NCBI GenBank assembly: GCA_028023455.1
Contig: JAQFVV010006712.1
Span: forward strand, 249,799 to 313,798
Origin: Epiperipatus broadwayi
Taxonomy: Eukaryota; Onychophora; Udeonychophora; Euonychophora; Peripatidae
Direction: 5' to 3'
DNA length: 64,000 bases
In this document: one piece after another, positions 35,627 to 47,779 of the stretch
How the letters are laid out: each line of letters begins with the position of its first letter
How positions within the stretch are numbered: the first letter of the stretch is position 1
Translations under genes and position numbers: made by a program
The notes under the pieces: model-generated
The model's input: only the letters and a program-made list of their open reading frames with translations
Databases searched by the model: none
Told to the model about the DNA's origin: nothing

Positions 35627-35893
35627 TTATTTAATGACCAAAATTCCAGAGGATGCCAATTTTACACTTCTAAATTTTTTATTTACAAGTTTATTGGTAT
35701 TAGCAATATTAATTTTCTGATAACAACCAATCTTGGTCAGAATTTTTTTCATGATTAAAAAAACAGAATTAGGTTTGGAATTAAATTTTTTATACTGACA
35801 AATGTGCTGTCTCAAATGCATAGCCAAACTAGCCTTAGTTTCAGTGTAACAAATAGCAAAATATTCAGGTCCCTCATATGCAAGAGTATACAA
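35627..35893 (-). pseudogene. Penelope-like GIY-YIG-type fragment
   Basis: An 88-codon ORF starting MYTLAYEGPEYFAICYTETK, then SLAMHLRQHICQYKK. The spacing Y...C.EYF...Y.ET..SL...L.QH follows the GIY-YIG endonuclease pattern of Penelope elements (VY...C...Y.G.T...L..R...H), but the central Gly and the catalytic Arg are not evident. Its separation from the RT pieces at 38.4-39.9 kb leaves it open whether they were one element. Confidence 0.5.
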
Positions 35894-36630
35894 TTTGATG
35901 CTTATTAGCTCAATTTATTATATCTTTACAATTATTCATCAATCTATTTAAATGCAGAGGAAACATGAATCCAATATTAGAATCTCAATTTTGAATATAA
36001 TCTCATCAGGCTTTTAATTATTTGTAAATGTCTACATATTAATTTCTCGTTATATAGCTCATGCTTATTTAAATCCTTAATAGAATTCTCAATATTCTGT
36101 TTCCAACCTGTCTCAAATTTACATGAATAAAAATAGCAGTATAGAAAACATTTAAATCCTGAAAAGTTCTACTAGAGTTAAAGGAATGCATGATAGTGTA
36201 TAAATTTCTTAACATTTATAGGCTTTATAATCATTTTGTGATCAAATTTATTATTCAATCATTTTGTGATCAAATTTATTATTTCTGGATGCACATACAT
36301 CTAAATATGTTAAATACTGATTAATTTCATACTCAATCCCTTATTAGCATAATCCTAAATTGACTCATAATATTCAGAAAATTTCTTCACTATGAATATG
36401 AACACCTAGATACTAATCGGTAATCCCGGATGTGTAGATAATGAGAAGACACACTAAGAATTATCAGACATTAAATTATTTTTACTTAACAATAATCATT
36501 TCATAATTTTAATCCATTTAATAAATATGGTACATATATGTATTTTTATATTGGACTATTTCCATCATCTAATATGTGTGTTGAATGTTTTTAGAAAAGT
36601 TTCATTTTTAGTTAAATATTCCAAATGCAT
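35894..36630. other. Possible Penelope remainder, unreadable
   Basis: AT-rich, on the path between two Penelope-like fragments. A 28-bp phrase (CAATCATTTTGTGATCAAAT) is repeated in tandem near 36230-36280. Confidence 0.3.
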
Positions 36631-36780
36631 TCAACTGTTAGTAATATCACAGCAAACAGGTTAGTATATGCACCAACTGTTAGTAATATCACAGCAAACA
36701 AATGTTAATAATATCACAACAAACAGGTTAGTATATGCACTAACTGTTAGTAATATCACAGCAAACAGGTTAGTATACGG
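36631..36780. repeat. Tandem repeat of about 45-65 bp, 3 copies
   Basis: The phrase CAACTGTTAGTAATATCACA, then GCAAACAGGTTAGTATA, occurs at about 36631, 36674 and 36740, with a shortened copy between. It directly abuts the SINE that follows and may be its expanded 3' tail. Confidence 0.8.
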
Positions 36781-36935
36781 ACAACGTTTTGAGAGGTATT
36801 TTTCTCCCCTCTTCTTCAGGTGTTGCTGGCCTGACCAGTGACAGTACTAGCATGGGATTCGAACCTGGGTCCTTAGATTTTTGATTATTGAAATTTAAGG
36901 TAATGCTCTAACCAACTGAGCCATCCTGCCAAAGG
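36781..36935 (-). mobile_element. tRNA-derived SINE with HHR-like tail
   Basis: On the minus strand the head reads GGCAGGATGGCTCAGTTGG (A box) and, about 60 nt later, GGTTCGAATCCC (B box), as in a tRNA-like Pol III promoter. The body then has CTGAAGA, an AGAGG...CCTCT hairpin, and CAAAACGTTG, which has the outline of the hammerhead-like segment in Penelope 3' ends with GAAA changed. Sharing a tail with a LINE or PLE partner is typical of SINEs. Confidence 0.6.
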
Positions 36936-37429
36936 CAGCAGTATGCAGTAATTTCATATACTTATCTATGAGGTTCCTCCTAATTTCTCCACTTTTCCTC
37001 AGAGCAAAGTTGACTAGTTATTTTCATACATTTAGATATAAAGTAGGAAAATTTAACCAGGTATATCCAAGAGACCTCAACAAATATTTTCTACCCAAGA
37101 GTTCATTTACATTTAGATTGGGTGATAGATTCTTTAATCCTTAAATATAATAAGCCTTATTTTTCCATGTCTAAAATATAGATAGTATACTCTTGTCCGA
37201 CAATAATATTAATAATAAAAAATATTTTTAAAATGTGTGCTTATGAGAATTGCACTTGGCTAGAAATCTCTACACAAACAGCCAATTATTGCTCCCAAAT
37301 TTTTGCAAGTTTTAGATTTCTTATATAAATATTTACAAAATTATGCATCTCTAATTCAGAGAAAATAACTTATACATATACTTCATAATTTAAATATATA
37401 AACATTTTGAATGTTTAACCAGAAAAATG

Positions 37430-37565
37430 TAATACAGTTTTTATTATTGTTATAATTTGCTGAGCATGCTTTCGGCATTAACGGTCAGGATCATAGAGCT
37501 ATGATTCTGACCTTTAACGCTGAAAGCATGCTCAGAAAATTACATCAATAATGAAAACTGTATTT
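37430..37565. repeat. Palindromic hairpin element
   Basis: Arms of about 60 bp with AATACAGTTTTTATTATTG at one end and its complement at the other, and GAGCATGCTTTCGGC... inside. Short loop around 37497. MITE-like. Confidence 0.75.
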
Positions 37566-38375
37566 CCATTTGTAATTATAAAAGATATGCAACTTTCCCT
37601 AGACAAATGTTAATATAAATTATGAACTGTAATGCAATCAAAGGAAAATCTATAATTGAATAATGATAACAGAAAGACCATTAAGCATTTTTGATAGCTT
37701 TCTATGCCTTCATATTCATAGCATTAGAATGACTATGGAATGTAGGTATATGTACATATAGTCAAAAGACACAATCAAAGCTTATGCAGATTAGATAGTC
37801 CATTTCTTAAAAAGAGAGAAGCAAGATTCCTTTTGGTTGATATAATTGTAATTATTAACTATATGCCAGGATTGCTTGATATTTAGCTTGAAGTCATTTC
37901 TCTCGATGCATGTGATGGTGGGCAATAAAGGCTCAAAAGTACACCCCATGATATTCCAGTGCTAATGAAAATTGACTTATGCTTGGACTTATCTGAGAGT
38001 CTTCTATACAGATGTGAAGGCTGAGGAAAGAGGGATGCACATGACACATCATAATATATGGAATTACACTCTGTGCCTAGGCATATAATTTTGTATAGTG
38101 TTTGGGGTTTGACCTATACCAAGTCTATCCTTAGAGTTGTATATCAAATCTGTTAGTTAAAGGTGGGGTGAGGTAACTTACACTATGTGTTGGCAAGAGG
38201 TTTTGTTAATATTTTTGGTGATTGATGGAATGTAGGGAAGTAGAATCCAGGATCTGCCATTTTTAGTCAGGTTTGAATTCATCATATGATAAAATTGTTT
38301 AATATTTGCTGTAAGGTGGTTATATTTAAAGCCTATTCTAGTTAAATCTTTCAGATTTTGTTCAGTAATAGCTTT
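37566..38375. other. No confident feature
   Basis: Moderately AT-rich. The part from about 37900 may be the downstream end of the Penelope fragment on the minus strand, but no motif was readable. Confidence 0.3.
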
Positions 38376-39860
38376 TCACAAAGCATAAAACTTACAAAGA
38401 AATAAAGACAGAGTGGAAATTTTATGAGAGTGCAGAGAGAGTATTTTGGGATGTGTAAAGTCTCTGATTTCCAATGGATTAAGGCACATCTTATAGTTTA
38501 GATGAGATATCTCTCTGTAACTGTGATTTTCCCATTCTATGGTCCATGATAATGTTGATTTTAACTCAAGGTTTGATTTTATGTCAATAATTAATGATTC
38601 AGGATCATCTATGAAAACATCATCTACACACTGAGTGTAAATGATGTTGGATTTATGTGTGAAGTATATAGGGAAGAGCATGCATTCCAAGTGATTAATA
38701 TATATATACTAGACATGATTCTGATAAGGGGTAGACCCATAGCCAACTGTCAGTCATAGAATAGTGCTGAGTGATAATGGTAATAATATATTTATCAAGC
38801 CAGGTAAAAAAATCAAGAAAGAAGTTGTTTTGCATAGATAGTAATTGATGTTTGTGAGTTTGGCCTTAATAATGATGATAATGGAGTTTTTCCTGTTGAT
38901 GGAATCATATAGTTACGTTATGTCAAGAAAAGTGATTTTGCATTCCATTCCTAGCTTAGAGTCTTTTAATTTGGTTGATAAACTCTAAGAATGACTTAAT
39001 AGTGTAAGCACCATAGTTTAATTGATGAGTTAACCATGTATTAATAAAATTAGGAGTGTTGTAATAGTTCACACATCCAAAATCTAACATTAATCTAAGT
39101 GGGGTGTTTGGGTTGTGCTATTTGGCATTGGTGAATATTCTTAGAAGGGTAGCAGATGATGGATATATTTTGAAATATTCACCTTTTTTGAAAGCCTTGT
39201 TGCAGTGTTTACATAATCAGTCAATAATGAACTTACAAAAAAAAAAATCAAGTCAGATGTCACATGACCTAATTTAATAAGCTTGTATTTACAAATGTTA
39301 TACATAGAACTCACAAAATAAGCTCTTAACAAGCTTTGCAGAAAATCCTCAACCCCAGACCAGTTTCTGCTACTGGCATCATCACCGGTCTGGGGTTGAG
39401 AATATTCTGCAAAGCTTGTTAAAAGCTTATTTTGCGAGCTCTATATATAACACTAATGAATTTCATTCCAATATCAGCCTTTCAAGCTAATTGAGCACGC
39501 GCCTTTGAGAGTGTTAAATAAATGAATAATCTCTTCTTCAGTCCGAGATATAGCATTTATGCAGGAATAAAAAGAATCCCTCTTATTCCTACGACTCAAA
39601 TTCATTTATATGAGTAAATCTGAAGAACTGTTAAAGAGAGCATGAGTAGATTCTCACTTTAAATTACTATTTACGATGTATTTTTGTTCTGCTTAATATT
39701 GCAGTGAGGAAAAACGTTGAATTTCAATTTGTTTATCTGAAAATTCATTTTGTTGATGTAGTCAATTTTATTCAATAGAACAAATCTATTGCCTTTGTCT
39801 TCCGTTAAACATATTAAATCATTTTTTGCAAAGAAATGCTTAGTGGCATTAATCTGCAAC
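38376..39860 (-). mobile_element. Penelope-like retroelement fragment (RT)
   Basis: Read on the minus strand in order: LTEDKGNRFVLLNKIDYI (39671-39859 ORF), the ADKGN..VIL...DYI motif near the start of PLE reverse transcriptase; then scattered pieces with GMxxLP and shifts; then YTQCVDDVFIDDPESLI (38376-38690 ORF), the Y.DD catalytic box with V before DD. Many stops and shifts. A palindromic element (39297-39452) is inserted in it. Non-functional. Confidence 0.7.
39297..39452. repeat. Palindrome with hammerhead-like centre
   Basis: Arms (TTATACATAGAACTCAC..., AAGCTTTGCAGAAAATCCTC and complements) enclose, on the minus strand, AACCCCA, then GTGATGA (first core base changed), a TGCC...AGCA stem, GAAAC-TG-GTC, then TGGGGTT. 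The outer arms would extend stem I, so the whole hairpin may be a hammerhead-bearing repeat trapped in a palindrome. Confidence 0.6.
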
Positions 39861-40076
39861 CTCCAATTAAGATTAAAGGTTTTGATAGTTTTGAGATGGA
39901 TAAACTTTACAACTTGTGTGATTAATTAGTCTTTATTCTGATTGGTCAAATGTTCAAAATGTTAATAAAATGGAAAATTATTATTCATAATGGTCAAGTT
40001 AAATGTATGTTTTGATTATATATATAAACCTGTTATTATAAAGCGCTGAAAACTTTGAAATTATTCAAATGGAAGT

Positions 40077-40318
40077 CAATCTCCGATAATGTGCTATTTC
40101 TTGCACTCTCCCACCGGGAAGAATTTTAGTCAATCTCTGATTATGTGCTATTTCTTAAATATTGTATATACTGGCAGGAGAGTGCATGGCGATTTATAAT
40201 ATTTAAGAAATAGAGCATTATTGGAGAGTGACTAAAATTCTTACTGGTCGGAGATTGTGTGGAGATTTATAATATATATATATATATAAGAAATAGCGCA
40301 TTGTCGGAGATTGACTTC
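40077..40318. repeat. Inverted/direct repeat cluster
   Basis: The phrase CAATCTCCGATAATG with GTGCTATTTCTT appears at 40077 and 40135, with complements at about 40200-40240 and 40285-40318. A TA microsatellite lies at 40270-40287. Confidence 0.65.
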
Positions 40319-40388
40319 TGTTTGAATAATATAAATATGCATATAAAATGTATTAATTGTATGATTATATATTTGGATATTGGAGCTC

Positions 40389-40426
40389 AGATGATGACTG
40401 CAGGACAGTCGAAACTGTAAGAGTAA
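40389..40426 (+). repeat. HHR-like motif C
   Basis: CAGATGATGACTG, then CAGGA, CAGTC and GAAACTG: a perfect 5-bp stem (GACTG/CAGTC) followed by GAAAC, with one extra base before the stem and CAGA for CTGA. It lies about 530 bp from the Penelope RT fragment. Confidence 0.4.
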
Positions 40427-41772
40427 AGTTTTGGTATAAAAAATAGTATTGTTAAGTGTATAAGAAGGTTGGAAATTGTATGATATATAAATTACAGTGA
40501 GCTCGAGAAAAAAATTTTTTTTTTTAGAATATATTTAATAAATAAGAATATAATGAAAGCTATGATTAATTTATTTACATTGAAAGACATAATTAGCTTA
40601 TTTAAATTGAATGGGTGTGACATTTCAAATGATGGAAGAGGTAGGCCATTGGATATCATATCTTGAATTATGAGGCATAGCATAATTGCATTTCTACAAT
40701 GCTATATGGTGAGAGAAATAGATAATACATAGCTACCAAGAAATTAGTACAATATGTTGTTGCTTCTCTATTAATAAGTGCTGTCAGTCTTAGCTAAGAA
40801 AATGAAACTGTAAAAGAGGTTGGTAAATAAAGCATTGTGTAATAGTAGTAAAGTGCATGGATGATTTAGTATTATATGGCAACAACTCATCTCCTTTCTG
40901 TTTGGCAATGTTAGATTTCTTGCTCTGTAATTTTTTTTTTTTTACTTTTGTGTTTTTGTCTCTTTTTAGAACTTGAGGAAATTGGAATATATTATTTTTC
41001 ATGCATACCCAACACTTGATTTTTTTTAAAACTCAAAAATCCACACATCTATCTTCTGCCCACTTGTTTTTCTATGGCAATTAATAACTGGATACTTTTA
41101 AATTTCATAATTTTTTTTTGATACATTAATTTAAATTAACTTTATTCCATTAAGACTAATTAGTTGTTTTCAAATTGATTTTTTTAATTTATTTAATTAT
41201 ATCTAAAAAAAAAAATACAATGAAATTTCATAAATAACTTATTATTCTCTTCCAATTTCATTAAGAAAATTTCAGTCTATCTTTTTAAACTTTTTTTCCA
41301 GGTCATATATTTAATTTTATCCCCACAATAAAAATCTAAAATTATAATAAAAAGAGAACCACTTAAAATCAATGAACATTATAAATTTACACATAGGGGT
41401 TATTTTACACCTATACGTGCTTTATAGATTATTTTGAGTTTAACAAACATTTCATCGTATTCTTGTCAAACTTAAGTTAGTTTTTTTTGATTAGTTAACT
41501 CTTAAGTGGTCCGATCTTTCTGATTTTATGTTCTATTTCTTAACTGAATACACTTGAGATATTTATAATTATACAATCCTATAACACTCATTTATACAAC
41601 TTCCTCTCCTGTGCTACTATGTGCATGTTTTTAACTAAATTGGATTTCATTTCATTCCTCTTATTTTATTAATGAATAATTCTAAGATTTGACTTTACTG
41701 AAATTTGAACTCGGGTTTGGGGATAAATTTTTATAAATTCAAGTATTATAGTTTTGTAATGAGCATTCATAT
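40427..41772. other. AT-rich intron, nothing recognised
   Basis: Poly-T and poly-A runs; no domain or border. Confidence 0.35.
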
Positions 41773-42030
41773 TCATCATCATCATCAAGCATTATCAATA
41801 CATTGTAGGATGAAGGTCTCTCCAAGTTTAATCTATCTTCTCCGATCTTTAGCTTCTCTTTTCCACACCACCCCTGCACACTTTCTTATTTCAGCCATCC
41901 ATCCCACATGTGGTCACTTTCTGGGTCTTTTACATTTTCTTGGAATCCTGTTTAAGATTTCAATTGTCCATCTATTATCATCTCTTCTGGCAATATACCC
42001 AGCCCAACTCCACTTCAGTCTTTTACTTTT
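41773..42030 (-). mobile_element. RTE-type LINE 3' end fragment
   Basis: Nearly the same as the reverse complement of 45160-45445 in the large RTE: TTATCAATACATTGTAGGATG at the tail, then the words for RW.DEI, WAGHIARR. It starts with an ATC-repeat tail. It lies head-to-head with the large element. Confidence 0.8.
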
Positions 42031-42136
42031 TTCAATATATATATGTCTTTAATAAACAATAAACTATTCTCTACAATGCTGTACTTTAAATAAGTTTTCA
42101 ATAAATGTCCAAAGACTATGATTCCACAAAAAGATT

Positions 42137-42172
42137 ATATATATATATAAGTATATATATATATATATATAA
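42137..42172. repeat. TA microsatellite at the RTE 5' edge
   Basis: (TA)n interrupted once by AGT. A similar tract follows the 3' end of the LINE at about 45460-45492, so the LINE may have inserted in a TA tract. Confidence 0.6.
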
Positions 42173-42465
42173 TGGCTGCAGAAAGGAGTTTGCTATTAAC
42201 TGAAAGGAGACCCTTTGATTCCTCTTGGAGGCCTTAAAGGAACTGAGCAGGGCAAATTCCTAATGTCCACTCCATACGTTCTTGTCATTGCAGCTATTAT
42301 TACTATATGTTTATTCATATAGTATATGAACATGGATGGGCTGCTCACCAACACGCATTAGCCAGCGTGGTGAGTTTATTGGCTTTTTACCTCTGAGTTT
42401 AAGATCAAGAAACACCATGGTCTTTCTTCTCAGTGCCTGATAAGGCAGAATGAATGTTTGTGTAA

Positions 42466-44787
42466 ATGATAAAGATTTTTCCCAATTATACAATTATGAC
42501 AGACAAAAATAAAGCATGGCCCTTAATCCCAGGAGGCTGTAAAGTCACCAACCAAGGCAGCGGTTGGTGGCCGAAGGCGGAGGGTGCTAAGAATATCCTG
42601 GAGGCGGACCCAGGCTGCCATTTGATGACGACTTTTTATTTAGGTACTTACAACTGCAGATCACTTTCAAGTGAAGGAAGATTGCAAGAATTAGAAGAAG
42701 AACTCTCTTATATTAAATGGGATATTATTGGACTTTGTGAAGTTAGAAGAAAAGGTGAAGAGACAATTGATTTAAAAAGTGGACATATGCTCTATTATAA
42801 AGGCACAAATATTGGAAATACAAGTGGAGTAGGATTCATTATAAATAAAAAGTGGAAGAACAATATTGTGGAGATTGATGGTGTATCAGACAGAGTGGCA
42901 AGATTAGTTATATAACTTAATAGCAGATATCAAATGCAGATAATTCAGGTTTATGCCCCAACAAGTTCTCACAGTGATGAAGTAGTAGAAGATTTTTATA
43001 TGGATGTACAAAAGGCTTTTGATCAGAGTAAACAACATTTTAAAATTGTTATGGGAGATTTTAATGCTAGAATTGTTAAACAAATGAAAGATGAAAGTGT
43101 TGTAGGTAATTTTGGTTATGGTAATAGAAATGAGAGAGGACATAGACTTGTGGAGTTTGCAGAGAAGGAAAAACTTTATATTATGAAGTCTTTTTTTGAG
43201 AAAAATGTTAGAAGGAAATGGACATGGAAGCATCCAAATGAAGGTACAGCAGAATTGGATTATATTTTGACTAACAGGAAATACATATTTCAAGATTGTA
43301 ATGTTCTTAATAAATTTAACCCAGGAAGTGATCATCGATTAGTAAGGGGTAAGATACATGTTAATGTAAAACTAGAGAGACAAAAATTATTAAGAAAAAC
43401 TATATTTACAGTTGATATTCCTAATCTTCAAAAACATTCTAATGAATTTAAATTAGAACTTACAAATCGGTTTCAAGTATTAGTAGATTTTGAACATGAT
43501 TCAGATTTGAATGAAATTAATATGAAAATAACTGATACACTTTTAAAAACTGCAACAAAGATAGCTGGTAGAAAAAAACAGCAATTGACTAATAAAATTT
43601 CTACTGAGACTAGAGAACTTATGAAGAAAAGAAGGAATATGAAGATATGCAAGAATGATGCATTAAAAAGAATTGAATATCTCGAATTTTGTAAAATGGT
43701 GCGGAAAAGAGTTGAAAAAGATATAAGAAAGTATAACTGTGAACTAGCAAGAAAAGCTGTAGAAGAAAATAAAAGTCTTAAGAATGTAAAACAACATTTT
43801 GGTATTGGTAGGAAATTTATATCTGCAATAAGGAAAAAAGATGGAATTATTACTAAAAAGAGGGATGACATTATGAAATTGGTAGAAGATTTTTATCAAG
43901 AATTATATAGTAATAAAGAACAAGTACCTCCTATATCTATTACATCTTCCGAATTGCCCAGAATTTTAAATGAAGAAGTGAGAAATGCAATTAAATGTAT
44001 GAAAAAAGGAAAGGCTCCAGGTAATGATGGAATTATAATTGATATATTAAAAGAAGCAGGTGAAGAAATAGAAAAAATTTTAGCAAAGTTATATACCAAA
44101 TGTCTACATGATAAAGATGTACCGGATGATTGGAAGAATGCAGTAATAATATTAATATTTAAAAAAGGTGATAAAGAAGATATTAGAAATTACAGACCTA
44201 TCAGCCTTTTATCAGTTTTATATAAAATTTTTACCAAGATAATTACAACTCGTCTACAGAGAACCTTGGATTTTCACCAACCAAGAGAACAAGCTGGATT
44301 TAAAAGTGGTTTTAGTACAGTAGATCATATTCAAGTATTGAGAGAAGTTATAGAAAGGACAAATGAATATGAGTTGTCATTATGTTTTGGATTTGTAGAT
44401 TATGAAAAGGCATTTGATTCTATAAACATTTCTTCAGTGATTAAAGCATTGGATCATCAAGGTATAGATCCAGGATATTGTCATATTTTAAAGAATATTT
44501 ATAAAAATGCAACAGCAACAATTAGATTACATAATGATACTGGGAAAGTCAACATTGAGAAAGGTGTAAGACAAGGTGACTCCATATCTCCAAAACTTTT
44601 TACAGCAGTGCTGCAAGAAGTATTTTGTGGATTAAAATGGGAAACTAAAGGAGTGAAAGTAAATGGAGATTATTTAAGTCATTTAGATTTCGCAGATGAT
44701 GTAGTTGTTTTTGCAAATAATGCTTCCGAGCTGCAGGAAATGTTGCAGGAGTTATCAGATGAAAGTAGGACTAAAGATAAATGTTAA
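42466..44787 (+). pseudogene. RTE ORF, part 1: endonuclease and reverse transcriptase
   Basis: A single frame from 42466, interrupted only by TAA at 42913. Before the stop: GTYNCRSLSSEG and IIGLCEVRRKGEE, motifs of the apurinic/apyrimidinic-type endonuclease. After it: VYAPTSSHSDEV, MGDFNARI and GSDHRLVRGK, completing the endonuclease (residues about 60-290). The RT follows: GKAPGNDGI (about 44011), NYRPISLLSVLYKIF, FVDYEKAFDSI, GVRQGDSISPKLF and FADDVVVFANN (about 44687). The true start is unclear; an ATG at 42934 downstream of the stop is only the first one left. The ORF ends early through the frameshift at about 44763. Confidence 0.85.
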
Positions 44788-45445
44788 AAAGACTAAAGTA
44801 ATGTTTAATAGATTTGCTCAAAATATGAAAATAAAGATTGATTATGATGAATTAGAAGAAGTTAAGAGTTACAAATACCTTGGTCAGATTATTAATACAG
44901 ATGGAAACATAATAGAGGAAATTAATCATAGAATTAAACTTGGTTGGAGTGCTTTTGGTAGAAATAACTTGATATTAAAAGGAAATATGCCTATGTGTTT
45001 GAAAAGAAAGGTTTTTAACAAATGTGTTTTACCAGTTCTTACTTATGGATCTGAGACTTGGACACTTAATAGAAGATCAATACAGAGACTTCAGACCACT
45101 CAAAGAAGTATGGAGAGATGTATGTTGGGAGTAACAAGAAGAGATCGAAAACACAATGCATGGGTAAGAGAACAAACAGGTGTTACTGACCTCATTGAAA
45201 AAATTAAAAGATTGAAGTGGAGTTGGGCTGGACATATTGCTAGAAGAGATGATAATAGATGGACAATTGAAATTTTAAACTGGATTCCAAGAGATTATAA
45301 AAGACCCAGAAGGAGACCACATGTAAGATGGATGGATGAAATAAGAAAATGTGTAGGGGTGATGTGGAGAAGAGAAGCTAAAGATCGGAGAAGATGGATT
45401 AAACTTGGAGAGACCTTCATCCTGCAGTGGATTGATAATGGTTGA
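44764..45445 (+). pseudogene. RTE ORF, part 2: thumb and C-terminus
   Basis: After the shift the frame continues as MKVGLKINVKKTKVMFN, then YKYLGQIINTDG, LTYGSETWTLN, LKWSWAGHIARRDDNRW and RWMDEIRKCVG, to a stop at 45443-45445. These are the usual RT thumb and post-RT motifs of RTE proteins. One or two lost bases near 44763 explain the break. Confidence 0.85.
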
Positions 45446-45492
45446 TAATGATGATGATGGTGATATATATAATCACCCATATATATATATAA

Positions 45493-46044
45493 TCACAGGT
45501 TGCTGTTTTGCCAATTAAATCATAAGAATGTTGGCAACAGTGCTTGTTTGAACTATCTTAATACATGACATTATAAATATATAAAGTTAACAATTTTACA
45601 TTATTTTTAAACAAATGCATTCTCAAATACCACAAATTCCTTTTTATTTCTTTATTTTATTTTACTTTATATAAATACAATTATACTCCTTACTTTGAAT
45701 ACTTTAGTATAAACTTTTATATATAATCTGGCATTTGGACTATCCCACCACAAAGTTCTTTCAGGACATAACTTGCATTATCTAATCTCAAAATTATTGG
45801 GAAAAAGCATAATCTGAGAGAGATAGCTACAATTTTATAGTGATCAACAGTAAAATCCATAGTACTGGATGTCATCTTCAGAAGAAGGGCTATTCTATAA
45901 ATCGCAATTTAAATACTTCCATACTTTTAGTAATTTTAAGTATTATTGCTCAGAGTTCTAATACACAGAAAGCATAGACACTATTAATGGGGATTACACA
46001 ATTGTTCTTAACTGACTAAACAAATTAGGTTAATTTATCCATTA
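45493..46044. other. AT-rich intron, nothing recognised
   Basis: Possibly a decayed element around 45740-45900; it contains CATCTTCAGAAGAAGGG, faintly like the HHR-C tail. Confidence 0.3.
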
Positions 46045-46180
46045 AACACTACATGATCACCATACTTTATGCTTACACAAACTGTTTACATTGAGGGATT
46101 TTATGCACAGACTTTCTTGCATCCATTGATTACTCTGGCTTGCACAAGTGGTGCTAGTGTAAGGATAGTTTTGCTTCTGT
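46045..46180. mobile_element. HHR family A miniature remnant
   Basis: The left terminal module (CATTAAACACTACATGATCACC) and the right part (GGGATTTTATGCACA, TCCATTGATTACTCTGG, TAGTTTTGC) are fused; the hammerhead is absent. Confidence 0.7.
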
Positions 46181-47249
46181 CTTAATTTATCAACAACATA
46201 TTTATTAAATAAGTAAAATATATATAGTTAATATTGCCACAGACACATCACAGTTATAGGTACTTAAATTATAAAATTTAAATAAGTACTCCTATTGGAT
46301 ATGAACTTTTTTGATATATTACTAAATCTTACTTTAGTCTTCCTTAATTTTATCAACATCCAACAATAGATAAGAAATTGCTATATACTACATTATAGTC
46401 TTGACAATATCTGAAAGATGAATCGAGTTCTCTTTCGTTGTAGCTAAAATATCGATATAAAAAAATTCAGATTTTTTTCTGACTGTGCAACTTTACAATT
46501 TAATCCATAAGACATAAGAATATGTCTTTTACAATATCAATATGAACAACATACATGAATAAGCATAAAAAGATAAAAATCATTAATATTTTATACTGTA
46601 GTCTTTTGAAAGTGAAATATTTTAAATTTTCTACCAGTAGTTGAATGTTTACCATATACTGTCAACTACTTTACATAGAAGTTGTTTTGAAATAATTTTG
46701 GACAATTTCTTTTCCTAATTCTGAATATCTGTTCAGTATGGTTTCACAGATGATTTGCAGATTGGTTTTAAGATTTTTTTTTGTAGATATGTTTTAGTCA
46801 TTGTAAACAAACATCACAGTAGTAAAGACAACATCTATGGGTTAGGGCAGCGCAGCTTATCTCAGATAAGAAAGATAACTGGCTACATTGTAGAGTCTTA
46901 TTTACTCATACAACTTTGTTCTCTAAAAGGTTGTATTCTGTTAACCAATCTATCCCTTCTATCTTGATGGCTGCTTTCTTTTTTACTCTGGTATAATTTA
47001 ATGATATAATTTCCCTATATACTTTTGTAATTTTTGATAATGCTATTGACCTGTTGATCAAAAAAACCTTTTCTACATTTCAAAAGCTAATCTGCTTATC
47101 TACTCGAGGTATTTTGCAGAAACATTTTTGAACTTTTTTATCTTCATTTCCAATTTTTAATTATTTCTTTCTTTTATAAATAATATTTAGTTTATACATA
47201 TTTAAAAATATCATATCACTTCAAATGTTAAGAAATTTTCAGCTACCAC
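46181..47249. other. AT-rich intron, nothing recognised
   Basis: A 70-codon ORF at 46755 shows no motif. Confidence 0.3.
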
Positions 47250-47352
47250 CTGTGTGAAATAAACGTTTAGGGTCCACATCTCAAGACAGCTATCTTTTTG
47301 AATTAGCTGAGTTGAGATGCAGACTCTAAACATTTATTTCACAGAGGGCGTT
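47250..47352. repeat. Palindromic hairpin, CCCTCTGTGAA family
   Basis: Arms of about 45 bp (GTGTGAAATAAACGTTTAGG and complement) end in ACAGAGGGCGTTGAGGTG. The terminal words recur in the hairpin at 50764-50877, so the two are related. Confidence 0.7.
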
Positions 47353-47399
47353 GAGGTGATTTGATTATTTATTTCAGATAATGGTTTGCATTGGAAATA

Positions 47400-47720
47400 T
47401 TTTCTTATATTTAAATATATATATATTTAATATTAACTATTAATAATATTTTGTTATTTTTAGTAATAGTAGAAGTAGTAAAAGTAATAATAATAGATTT
47501 AATATCATTTATTATTAATATTATTTATTATTAATATTTATTATTATTATTATTATTAGTTGCAGTAATAGTAATAGTATAAAAATTCTACTACTATTAG
47601 AAATTATAATTATAATTATTATTTAATTATATAAACTGCAATGTTAGTTTATACTATTAGAAATAATAATAGAAACATTATTAACAATATTATTATTATA
47701 AATCATCACTAATGTAATAA
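47400..47720. repeat. Imperfect trinucleotide-rich tract
   Basis: Mixed TAA, TAG and TTA repeats with short inverted segments. Confidence 0.6.
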
Positions 47721-47779
47721 TAGTAATATAGCAATTTATATATCTATAATATTATGGAAGAAATTCATTTTCACATATG

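Larger units (their letters stand above)
42173..45482 (+). mobile_element. RTE-type non-LTR retrotransposon, nearly complete
   Basis: A G+C-richer leader (42173-42620) is followed by one coding frame with endonuclease and reverse transcriptase domains and a short GATGATGATGG/TGATATAT tail at the 3' end, as RTE LINEs have instead of poly-A. Two defects break the reading frame: a TAA at 42913-42915 and a frameshift near 44763. The copy looks young, with few other lesions. At least five shards of related LINEs lie in the window. Confidence 0.85.

Noticed and set aside
41705-42052. 115-codon plus-strand ORF
   Set aside because: Antisense of another RTE 3' fragment.
42904-44099. Minus-strand ORFs across the RTE
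   Set aside because: Shadows of the plus-strand endonuclease/RT frame, hydrophobic and without motifs.
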